A program made the translations under genes and the position numbers. The notes below the pieces were generated by a model. It was not told where the DNA came from and did no database searches. It saw only the letters and a program-made list of their open reading frames with translations. From the NCBI GenBank assembly GCA_007026445.1, contig VDMD01000001.1, positions 4,588,001 through 4,652,000 of the forward strand: 64,000 nucleotides of DNA, read 5' to 3'. Below are positions 22,821 through 33,145 of this stretch, piece after piece (position 1 is the stretch's first letter; each line of letters opens with the position of its first letter). The DNA is from Schizophyllum amplum (taxonomy: Eukaryota > Basidiomycota > Agaricomycetes > Agaricales > Schizophyllaceae).

Positions 22821-23659
22821 GGGAAGCACGGTCTATCCACTACATAGGAAGGCACGATTTACATTGTGTAGCCTATCATCTGCACGTTGCCGCAGCGGCG
22901 CTCATCGTGTTTGCCTGCAGCGACGTACCTTCGCAGCGCCTGGTGCGCATCGGACTGTCTGTATCATTACCCCCCATGTATTCTAGTCGTCTATGTCGAT
23001 TGTCGAGTATCTATACCCTGTGCACTGCTCTATGATCCCATCCGTCCTTCCTGGCTCTTCATTTTGAATCTGCACTCAAGGGCTTGCGCCAGCAGAGGCG
23101 CCCAGTGAGCACGGTCGGTCATTGAATGATTCGCGCCTGGAAAGCGCAGACTCCTACCCTATTGGGTGACGATGAAATATCCACATACTATGCGTAAGCA
23201 CTGGGGTGCTACTAGGAGTTGAGCGCCAGCGCGAACGCGAGGAAGTGCGAGTCGAACTCCGAAACCGTTGACAATGAGAATCCACGCCTTACGCGATCAC
23301 GTGAATCACTGTGCGCGTCGAACTTCAACCTGAACTGTCGTCGTCCGCTCATGGTGCCCCATCGACGGAGACGGCGGATGAGCACAACGATATGTACGTT
23401 GATGGGATAGCCTGCATGGTCATACTAGGGAGCTCAGCACGTCGTACATGGCGCATTCGCAGCACGGGCGACTTCGAGGGAAGGCATTAATCAAGATGGA
23501 GGGCTATAGCAGGCGGTCATCATGAGGAAGAAAGGAGGATGCAAGGAAGACGCGTATGCGTTCGGCAAGGAGATTACTGTGGGCCATGCCACCTCAAATC
23601 TCTCATCACATTGACGGGCTTCTGAGATGAACATTCAGTAAAATATTGTTGAGGTAAGC
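22821..23659. other. Duplicated 3' flank, then no feature
   Basis: The part up to 23216 is homologous in reverse to 2821-3201, the 3' flank of A1, and may be 3' untranslated sequence. The rest, to the end of B4, shows only short frames. Confidence 0.5.
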
Positions 23660-25109
23660 CTAATTCTGCGAGCGCGACACGTCTCGTCCCGGCCAAAAAC
23701 GCGTAATCGCGCGCTTGAGCGTAAAGCTGATCGTCTTCATGAATTTTGTGGCCTTCTTCTGTAAGTGTGCTGGGATATATGAGCCCAACACAATGGCCAG
23801 GCAGAAGCGAACACTTACTGTGAGACCCGATTCCCTTCGCCGTTGACTTCTTGCAGGACACCTCGCTCGCGCGAATGGCAACAGATGGTGAAGCGGAGTG
23901 CTCGACGGATGCCTTTCGCGCATCGTCCTGCTGTTCCGGAGCTTTTGACGCTTTCGGTTGCGCTTCGCGAATCACCTCCGAGCTCGCGGCGTCGGGGGCC
24001 TTCGAAGAGCTCCGTGCCACGAGGGACGCCATGTACTCCTCGTCCTGTCGCTTCACCTGCTCGATATTGCGGAGTTTACGCTGATTGAAGTCTTTCACAA
24101 TCCTGAAGGTGGTTAGACGGTGTGCATCGCGACAGGCTTCGACTTACTGAGCGATGGCTTCCATCTCTCTGAAGTACCCGGCCGGGTCAGACGGGCTGTC
24201 CACCAGTGATAGGTCGTACGAGGCGTGCACAACCATCCTGATCATGACGCCGTCATTCTCGTGTTCATTAGTTGGTGCAAGCATATCGAAGTCGTTGACC
24301 GGTGGAGCTTCGGGCTCGTCCTCGGCGTAAGCCTCGCTGCCTGAGCCCTCAGTTGCGTATTCGTCTTCGGTGTAGGAGCTTCCGAGCGACTCGTCCTCCT
24401 CTACCTCGTCTGCGGCATCGCTGCGTTGGAGGACCGCTTGCCAATGTGCGGCCTCTTGCTCGTCGAGCTCCGATTCGGAGGGCATGTCCTCCCACTCCGG
24501 GTGGTCGGTATATTGCTCGTCGGCATGCGCAATCGTGAGGCGTGTCATGCTCGACTGTTGGTGCGCAGGAGGAGTGTTATCAGAAGCCTCGCTGTCGCGC
24601 CAGGTTTCATAGAGAGCGCGATCCTCGTGAAGGTACTGATCGAGCAGCATGAATTCATAATGATTGAGGTATGATTGAGGATTCCGGTCTTTGGAGTATT
24701 GGAAACGAAACTCGACGGTGTCGCGACAGCGAGCGCGATGGTAGCAGTCCGGCCAAGGGAGTGGTGGGACGGGTTTCACTGGACGACGCCCCTCGGGATG
24801 CGACGTGTTCGGAAGGACGGGACAGGACATGGCGGAGAGGAAGTGTTTGCCCAGCTCTTCTTGGGGGAGGCCTTGAACGAGAAAGTCGATCTGGTAGGCC
24901 GGATACATACCCTGCCGAGCGTCGCAAGCGTGAGTACGATACGTTTGCGGTCCAAGATACTAGCAACGTACCCCTGCGATCGTGGCTACATATTTCCCGC
25001 AAACAAGCGTTCGACACGCCGTTTTCACCTCTTCATCGTCTAGGTGCTGTAGGGTCTCCAGAGGGTCAATCCATACAACCACGTATGCATTCCTCAGTGG
25101 TACGGACAT
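23660..25109 (-). CDS. B4: divergent member of the B family
   Basis: Exons on the minus strand: 25109-24972, 24911-24148, 24102-23819 and 23769-23660, with introns of 60, 45 and 49 nt in the same phases 0, 2 and 1 as B1-B3; 431 residues. The start is MSVPLRNAYVVVWIDPLETL. It keeps SAMSCPVLPN, HPEGRRP, LPWPDCYHRA, SLVDSPSDPAGYFREMEAI, RKLRNIEQVKRQDEEYMASL and the tail KKATKFMKTISFTLKRAI. The block equivalent to GIGLPIPGMRYHSYSIDF is shortened to GMYPAYQIDF. It is the most diverged copy, has no adjacent divergent A gene and lacks the 26-bp promoter element. Function unknown. Confidence 0.8.
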
Positions 25110-25732
25110 GAGCGAGAGAGGTTAGGACAAAGAATTGGGGAAGGTATAAAGATGGACGTCGTCATGAATCCGTTGCAACCGGCGGTTTATAAGTTGCATG
25201 TTCTTTTGTTCTCGATTGGATACAGTCGGCACGAGCTATTGTTCCCAGATTGTTCCTCCGGCGACTTGCCGAACATTTACGTATGTTTGGCGGCGGCCTC
25301 CAAAATTCATTGTTGTATGAATCAGGCAACTCTTGTTCTCGTACTCGACCCCATAGTCCCAAAACCTATCACTGCCACGGCTGAATCATATCTTTCTCTT
25401 CGGCGCCGAGCCTTTCGCGGCAGACTCACAATGGGCGCATAAACATTTCTGAAGATCAACACGTGCTCGGACCACGACGCCCATATCACAATGGAGAACA
25501 ATGGCGCCTCATAAACGAGGCCGCGGACCCGTGACGGTATCATAAAAAGGTCGCGACGCGTTTTCTCTCCCTACCACCTTGTCTTATACTATCATCAGAC
25601 GCCTGCTCGACCCGTAATCGCCCACGACCGCGTCGTACGCGCCACTCACTCGACAACATACCCGCCCGGAAATCGCGCCCGCCGTTCCTCTCTCGATACC
25701 CATATCGCCACTAAACCGACCACGACCACACA
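25110..25732. other. Divergent intergenic region
   Basis: Lies between B4 and the acidic hypothetical gene at 25733. No gene seen. tataaag at about 25146 is on the wrong strand for B4 to use as a TATA box and may be incidental. Confidence 0.4.
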
Positions 25733-26866
25733 ATGCGCCCCTGTGCTCCCTTCCCCCTCACTACGACTGCCAGCCAGGACGAGCAATGGTCCTTCGACAT
25801 GCGCGAGACCTCACAGTCAGAAGACCCGCACGCGGCCGACCTCGTGCTCGTCAACGAAGATGAAGATAACGGCAAACGCTCAAGTTTCCAGCGCAAGCGG
25901 GCGTGCTCGACGGCCACCATCCGCGGCAGACCCTCCGTATCCTTGCCCTCCGTCTTCGAAGCATGGGAAGACGAAGACGGCTTGAGCGCGGAGGACGACT
26001 TCGCATGGGACGACTACATGCCTCCGCGCCCCGAGACCCCCGCATTCGATACCTCGCCCACGAAGCTGTTTAGGGAAGAGGCGCGCCTCTCCGCGTTTGC
26101 CGGCTCGCCGCACACGCCTGGTCTAGAAGACCTTCCCGACATTGAGGACGAATCGAGCAGCGATGAAGATATTGCGCCTGTATTCACGCCACCGGACTTC
26201 CACAGCGCGCTCCCGATGCTCGAGGCCCGCATTCACTTCCTCGGCACGCGTCACTTTGAGGAGTGGGACAAGAACGAGTGCGTGTCCGCTCCGATCGCAT
26301 TGTATTGCGTTTGCTAACGTTCGTCTCCCAGCTTTGTCGACTGCCACGTCCTGGTCCAGCTCGCTCCCACAGACGCCCGCGGCCTCCTAGCCCCGCCCCC
26401 TCGCGGCCCCCTTGAGATCCTCTGCAGCACCGCAACCGCACCTCGCGCCCATAGCCCATCCGCGTCACACGACACCTCCCATCCCACCTCTTCCTGGTCC
26501 ACCGTCCCCGAGCATGCCCTCCGCTGGCGGAGCGACACGGCCTCGATCGAGCACAAGCTGGACCCGCGGCACAGCATGCTTGTGGAGGACGGAATCAGCG
26601 TCAACCCGTCCTGGATGCGCCCGCACAACTGCCTGAAGGCGGCAGACCGATCGGACGGGCGCCTGCTGCCGGACGCGGCGCTGGAAGGCTGGGCGCGGTT
26701 TGCCGTTGTGCGCGTGCCGACGGGCTGGCTGCGCGGGTCGCTGCCGCGCGCGTTGGAGCTGGAGGTTCTGGTCGAGGACGATGGGCTTTGCGGGGCGATG
26801 TCGGCGTGCGCGGAGATGACCGTAGCGAACCTGCGGTGGCGGGATGTGGCGTCGCGGCGGCTGTGA
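25733..26866 (+). CDS. Unrecognised acidic protein
   Basis: Two exons, 25733-26277 and 26332-26866, with a 54-nt intron containing a good branch site (gctaac), give 359 residues. The N-terminal half is acidic and Ser/Pro-rich (VNEDEDNGKRSSF, DLPDIEDESSSDEDIAPVF). The region across the junction (MLEARIHFLGTRHFEEWD, then DFVDCHVLVQLAP) and the C-terminal half (HALRWRSDTASIEHKLDPRH, LPDAALEGWARFAVVRVP) look folded. No signal peptide, membrane segment or known motif is visible. I do not recognise the family; a nuclear regulatory protein is a guess. Confidence 0.7.
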
Positions 26867-27518
26867 TCCGGCGCGTCCAGATGGTGGCCCAAGGCGCCGA
26901 CGCCAGTGCTGCATCGTCTTGGCGACTCTTGATGCGGCGCAGCGCGGCGACTCTGCCGTATCCTTGCGCTCGCCTCTTCTCTCTCTTGCACTATATGACG
27001 ATTCTCTCATGACCCCAACGCCCTCGTTCATCTTCCTCATCTATACCATGTCCAGTGCTTGCGCTCGCGTCGTCGACGCTATCTTGTCTCTCATCGTCGC
27101 TATCGTTCTCCATATCTGCGGCTCTCTTCATTGTATCTCTACTGCATGGTTCCGTTACTATTACACAGTCTCTTTACTACATGGTTCGTCTACTAAGTAC
27201 ATGGCTCGTCGTTCGTTGACCGTATGGTTCACGACGGACGTTTGCGTCGATTTGATGGTATTTCTGCTGTGTAGCATCCCCTCATTGGCGTGTCTGCAGT
27301 GTCCGAGAACGCTGCAGAGCAATGCAGGCCTTGACGTAGGCAAACGGTGAGTCGGACCGACATCTTCGGATGACGTCGACGGTCGACCTCCTTGATCTGC
27401 TTCTGACTGTCATCGGCGACGCTGGAAGTCATACAAGCCGTTACCCAGGTGAGTACAGCGTTCTGCTCTCTATGCGATACTGACACACATTCTCAGTCTA
27501 TAAACGTTGAACACCGAG
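26867..27518. other. Intergenic, no feature seen
   Basis: Short frames only; a run of hydrophobic residues in one plus-strand frame (about 27000-27330) lacks a plausible start and stop context. Confidence 0.4.
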
Positions 27519-29087
27519 ATGCATTCAGCTCTCTTCGACGTACTTCCTGAGATCTTTGAACACGTGCCTCAGTCCAGCCTGCCGGGTATCATGAGGACGA
27601 ACAAGGACTTCTTCGACCCGGCGGCGCGTAAGTTGTGGGCGCAATGTCGCACGTTGACGCATCTGGTGATGTGCCTGCCGGCATCTTGCCTGCAGTATCC
27701 TTACAAGCCATTCGGGCGAGGATGTCTGATCGTAAGTCTACCTCTGTATGGCCCAGCGCGTAGCAAGTACTCATGATGCATTCAGATTGTTACGCGCGAC
27801 TTCACCGAGGAGGATGTCGCACGATTCTGGCTGTACGCATGCCTCGTGCGCGAGCTCCAGTTTTATCCCAACCATATTGGGGTGGACCATGGCAGCCTGA
27901 AAAGGATCCAAGGCGCCCTCCCTCAACAAGGTGCCCTTCTATTCCGTAACCTTAAAGCTCTCTTTTACGGGGGGCCATCCGCATGGTCCCAGTTCCTCCC
28001 GCAACTCGTACCGCCGACCCTAAGCGGCATACACATCAACCTTGTACCGGCCTCTCCCCTGGACTTCTTCGAACCGCATCCCGAAGCGCCCATCGAATTT
28101 GCCGTGCTGGAGGCGCAGAAGAGGCGCACAACGCCTGCGATAACATCGCTCACTCTATCCTGCATGTCCGGGCAGGTGCAGTCGCTCCAGAACTTCATTC
28201 GCGGCTGGGATAGCCTCGAGCAACTGGTTGTCATGTCCGACATGGATGCTACGACGCTTGCGACCATCGCGGCGCTGCCGCGGCTGCGACATCTGTCGCT
28301 GAGCTCGCCTCTCAGCGGCTTGCCCATGCTGGCGAGCGCGCCGCGAGCTTGCGCTACGCGAGACTCGCTACAGTCGCTGTCCTTCTTGTTCCACGCAACG
28401 GAAGCGGGGACCGTGGTCACTGTCCTCGAGGCTCTGGGCAGGGTTCGGATCACGGAGGTCAGCATGACCTTCAAGACCGACATCGAGGTGGACATGGTTG
28501 GCACGATCTGCGAAGCGATACGCGGCTGCTGTGCACTTGAGGAGCTGCGGAAGATTTACCTCTGCTCGTCGTTCTTCGCCGGGAACAAAGAGGCGGCGCG
28601 TAGCGGAACGTGGACACTGGACGACCTGCGGCCTCTGCTCGACTACCGCAATGCTATGGACGTGACTATCCACCCCCCGAAGACGTTCGCTGTGTGCGGA
28701 GACGATCTGGGCCGCATGGCGGAAGCATGGCCATTTCTGGAGACTCTGAGGCTGAAGCAAAATACTGCTGATCTCCCATCATGCACGCTTTCCGGGCTCA
28801 TTCCACTGGCCCGATGTGCGACTCGCCTGCGCGAACTATCAATATCGGTGGATGCGACGACGCCGGCAATTGCGGATGATGAGCTGGCGGCGTGCCCGGC
28901 GCAGAAAAGCCTAGTCAGTCTGGACGTGCAGCTGTCGCCCATCTCTGCGCCTGAAGACGTCGCGAAGAATCTTTTCAGGCTGTTTCCCCGTCTTGAGAAG
29001 GTCAAAGTTCAGTCGGGCGGGGATGGTGAGGTGGAGAAGCTGCGCTGTCGCCTGTGGAAGGATGTGGGGACAGCCATGACTGCATGA
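27519..29087 (+). CDS. F-box/LRR-like protein F3
   Basis: Two exons, 27519-27731 and 27786-29087, with a 54-nt intron, give 504 residues. The F-box is in exon 1 (FDVLPEIFEHVPQSSLPGIM ... FFDPAARKLWAQC). Exon 2 begins IVTRDFTEEDVARFWLYACL and contains leucine-rich segments (LFRNLKALFYGGPSAWSQFL, WDSLEQLVVMSDM, LPRLRHLSLSSPL, WPFLETLRLKQ, ATRLRELSISVDA) and the family end block SPISAPEDVAKNLFRLFPRL. Predicted SCF substrate receptor with unknown target. F4 follows on the same strand and is its closest relative in the window, so the two are a tandem pair. Confidence 0.88.
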
Positions 29088-29486
29088 CGGTCGCTATCAT
29101 ATGCCGTACTTCGACAAATACTAATCAACTGTCGTATGACTTGACTTTCAACACGATGTTGCGCACTCCCGCCCTTCGACGTGCTGGCATGCTACCTTTG
29201 CAGAATCTGCGAGCAAAGTCGTAAGTAAGTACCAGGATCCGTTCAATGGCTTCTTCGGGTCATAAAGGCTAAGGTGTACCGTCGGCGAGCCGGACCGGAC
29301 TTCTCAATCGAGATTGTGGGCTTCAAGTTTCTGCTCTTCCAACCGCCATCTGCCCACTGGCAACTACACAAGCGTGCTCCTGATATTGAACGTTTATTAC
29401 CTTCTTGCCATCCAGTTGTTGAAGGTACGCACGTGTGGCTGACTGTCTTTCACAATCCTGATGTCCTGTGCGCCAGACGAATCAAC
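29088..29486. other. Spacer between F3 and F4
   Basis: Promoter and 5' leader of F4. A possible leader intron (gtacgcacg at 29425 to cag at 29476) ends 10 nt before the F4 ATG. No separate gene. Confidence 0.4.
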
Positions 29487-31093
29487 ATGAACCGTGCTCT
29501 CCATATTAACGACGTGCTTGCTATAATAATCGAGCATGCTCCAAAGTCAAGCCTGCCGTCTCTGATGAGGACAAGCAAAACCTTCTTCTACCCGACCGCA
29601 CGCAAGCTATGGAAGCACTGCAACACTCTAATGCATCTCGCCAAGTGCTTGCCGGAATCTTGCATACGGTGCCCGAACAAGAGCCTCGAAGAGGGAGGAA
29701 GGATTGTGAGTTCTTCACGACTCCTTCGGACGCGTACACAGTACGACGATACTTTTAGGTCGTCACACGTCATCTCACCGCGGACGACGTTGCGCGATTC
29801 TGGCTGTACGCATGCCTCGTGCGCACCCTCGATTTCCACCTCGCGTCGGTTGGAGTAGAGCACAAGAGTCTGCAGACAATTCAAACAGCTCTCCCTAATC
29901 AGGGCATAATCCTGTTTCGCAACCTACAGACGCTGCATTACATCGGACCATCGCTATATTCTGATTTCCTCCCGCACCTCGTACCACCGACTTTGGAGGC
30001 TATCCATATGATGTTCCTACCCGACGACATCTCAGACATTATGGTGCCGCACGCAGACGCTAATATCGAGCTCGCCGTCCTCGGCGTGCAGAATCGGCAT
30101 CCGACGCTCGCGTACACAACTACATCACTCTCTTTGTCCTGCATGTTCGGTCGGGTGCAAGGTCTCGCGGATATAATACGCGGCTGGGACAGCCTCAAAG
30201 AGCTCGTCGTCGTGTCCAATATGGACAGTGTGGTTCTGGCGGTCATCTTCGCTCTACCGAGACTACAACAGCTGACGATGTGCTTGCCACTCTCCGGCCA
30301 GCAAGCGCTGGTGCATGTGCCGGGGACTCACGCCGTCTGCGAGTCGCTGCGGACCCTCAAAATCGCCTTCACGCCCTTAGACGCTGCAGCAGTGAAGACG
30401 GTGCTTGCATCGCTAGGCACAGCTCGGCTTAACGAACTCATGGCCGCCTTCATGGTGGACAACCAGACCAACACCATCGGCTCGGTCTGCGCAGCGATAG
30501 AGGCATGCTGTGCAGCAGACACGCTGCAGAAAATTCACCTCATGTCCCTGCCATCAGTCTTCCGGGTCCAGGACGCACAGCACAGCGGGACATGGACGCT
30601 CGCCGACATCCGCCCACTTCTCGGCTACCGGAATCTATCGAACGTGCACTTGCAGCCTCCCAGGATGTTTTCTGCCGGAGACGGAGACTTTCGTCGGATG
30701 GCGGACGCGTGGCCGGATCTCCAAAGCCTTCGCCTAGGTCATACGACTGATGGGCTTCCAGCTTGTACACTTTCCGGGCTGATTCCGCTGGCACAGTACG
30801 CACCTCGCCTGCGCACGCTGTCGATCATGGTCGATGCCACGACGACGGCCATTAGGGACGACACGCTCTCGTCATTCCCGGTCCAGGAAAGCCTCGTCAC
30901 TCTGGATGTGCAGCTATCGCCCATCTCCGCGCCCGCAGACGTCGCAGAATTCCTTTCCAGGCTCTTTCCTTGTCTACGAGAGATCAAGGTGCTAAATGGG
31001 AGGGAAGCTGAGGTGGAGATCATTCGTCGTCGCTTGTGGGAAGATGTGGAGGTAGGTATCAATGCCAGATGGCTAAGCGGGGTAGAGCGCTGA
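29487..31093 (+). CDS. F-box/LRR-like protein F4
   Basis: Two exons, 29487-29705 and 29759-31093, with a 53-nt intron, give 517 residues. The F-box lies in exon 1 (INDVLAIIIEHAPKSSLPSL ... FFYPTARKLWKHC). Exon 2 starts VVTRHLTADDVARFWLYACL and carries leucine-rich segments (LFRNLQTLHYIGPSLYSDFL, LPRLQQLTMCLPL, WPDLQSLRLGHT, APRLRTLSIMVDA) and SPISAPADVAEFLSRLFPCL. The ATG at 29487 is preferred over an upstream frame because it starts the F-box without intervening foreign sequence. Predicted SCF substrate receptor; tandem duplicate of F3. Confidence 0.88.
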
Positions 31094-31539
31094 TTGTGAA
31101 TTGGTGGAAGGGTTTCGACGCGACGCGACGCGACGGCGTTAGTTCTTTTGGTGCTTATTGTAAGATCTGAGCGAACAAAACAGGAAAAACAGAACAAAAT
31201 ATGAATGTCTGCTTTGCTAGTGAACAGACGGACAGGAAGGAAATGCTGCAATGTTTCCGGCCACCCGTTGGCAAGCCTAGACAGTAGTCGAACATCATGG
31301 TCATGTGATCCGGTCGTAATGCATGCGAGCAAATCCAAGCATATGCAAACACAGATCGAACCGTGTCAGCGCAGACTGTCGTCCTCGCGCGTCCCTTGTT
31401 CTCCGTCGCGCCAGAACAAGATAGATCTAGAGTTTCGAGCTCCTTCGACTGTCGTCCCGACGATTCCACTGCACCATCTGGTGAGCCCATCATTCGTCGT
31501 CCATCGATTGACCTCTGACCACCTGTCTTCATTCAGAAG
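31094..31539. other. Spacer between F4 and F5
   Basis: Promoter region of F5. A likely leader intron (gtgagc at about 31481 to cag at 31536) ends just upstream of the ATG. No separate gene. Confidence 0.4.
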
Positions 31540-33145
31540 ATGCACGTCGTGCTTAGGACTCCCGAGCTCAGAGACATCATTCTCTCGCATCTCGAGTCTC
31601 ACGATTGGACAGTCATTGCTAGGACTTGCAACGAGCTGTCTGATTCGGCTCTCAGTCGAATCTGGAAGCATTGTGAGACGGCCTACTTTTCGACCTCCTG
31701 CCGCCAGAGTGTACAGAGGAGGTGGAACTGAATGATCGAAGGATTCTTGTACGTGATTAGAATGTCAGAGGCGACGAACTGCTTATGATCGACAGACGCT
31801 TTCGCGTCACCTACTACCGAAGGACGTCTATCGGCTGCGTCGTTATGCTTACTTCATCCATTCCATATGTCTCGTCTTTCACAACGAGTTCCTCTGCGCG
31901 GAAGCCTTGACAATGGTCATCCTCGCATGCGAGGGTCAGAACCTCTTCCCCAACCTTCGTGATCTCTACTACGAGGGTCCATCAAGCTTCACGCCTTGCC
32001 TTCCATATCTCTTTCGTCCCGCTCTGAACATAATGACATTTCTGATACAGGAGGAAGGCTGGGATGGGACCAGGTCGTTGTCGAATTCGCCATCGCTCGT
32101 CAATGCGGCCATGGAGCTGTCAATGCTGACAACTCTCAAACACGGACATTTCCCTACCATCACCTCACTCTCACTTTGGTTCCATACCGACCGCAAATGG
32201 CCCCTCGATGAACTGCTCTCCGGGTGGAATAGTCTCGAGGAGCTGGATATCCATGCGCAGATGGACGATGGTCTGATATCGACTATGTTCGGGCTGCCGC
32301 GTCTGCGCATGCTGCGGTTGCGGCCTGTGGGCCGTCCGGCCCCTGTGGCAGAACCCCAGGTAGTTCGTACGGTAACCTCCTCATTACGCAGGATGGAGCT
32401 CAAGGTGAACAATCTGTCCTGGGCTTCGAATCTGGTAGCGTCAGTGCGCAAACTCGAGATCAGCGAGCTCTGTATCCCAGACGCGAGGAACGCACGCGCC
32501 CTGGATGTGCTCCTTCGATCTGTGCAGAAGTCGTGCTCGAGGCAGACACTGCCGCGCTTCAACATTCGGCGGCGCACTATCGCGCGGTCTGATATACCCG
32601 CAGACTGGATAATCGCCATCGGCCTGCAGGAATTGCGACCGTTGTTGATGTTCGAAAGTCTCGTCGAAGTTGTGCTGCAGGCCTCAACATTGCAATTCGT
32701 CCTTCACGATTGCGACATCGAACAGCTCGCGAAAGCGTGGCCACGGATCCAACGTCTTGAACTCTTCGGAAACCAGATACACACTCCGACATGCACGCTC
32801 GTTGGGCTCATATCCTTTGCTCGTCACTGCAAAGATCTGCAGTATCTGTGTATCTCCGTCGACGCCAGCGCTACGAACATACCTCAGGGCACCTTCGTTG
32901 ATTGTGCCCAAACCTCCCTGCACCGCCTCTATGCATACAAGTCGCCGGTTGTCAAAGAGGCTGCCGTGGCGTCATTCTTGTCGAGGTTCTTCCCCTGCAT
33001 CGACACTATCGTCTGTAAAAGCATAACCGGAAGGACAGACACCTATGGCGAGCACTGGCGCAAAGTCATGGATCTGATTCCCGTTTTTGTCGAGGCGCGG
33101 CGGGTAGGTATTCATGGTGGATTCCCGACTTCTTCGGGAGAGTAG
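31540..33145 (+). CDS. F-box/LRR-like protein F5, frameshifted exon 1
   Basis: The gene has the usual layout, exon 1 at 31540-31748 and exon 2 at 31796-33145 (47-nt intron). Exon 1 opens with MHVVLRTPELRDIILSHLES and an F-box ending SRIWKHCETA, then runs out of frame at a TTTT run (31687-31690). After the run, the conserved continuation DLLPPECTEEVELNDRRIL is in another frame and leads into the intron; exon 1 is one base short of a whole number of codons. Exon 2 is intact (449 residues, with PNLRDLYYEGPSSFTPCLPY, WNSLEELDIHAQMD, LPRLRMLRLRP and FLSRFFPCIDT). Either a one-base error in a homopolymer or a true disabling deletion would explain this. If real, the F-box is separated from the repeats and the gene is a pseudogene. 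Confidence 0.78.

Larger units (their letters stand above)
19972..23216. repeat. Inverted segmental duplication, copy 2
   Basis: This is the reverse-oriented counterpart of 2821-6592 and contains B3, the divergent promoter, A2 and about 400 bp of A2 3' flank. It lacks the MITE. The outer edge at 23216 is sharp. With copy 1 it frames a 13.4-kb segment (6593-19971). Confidence 0.8.
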
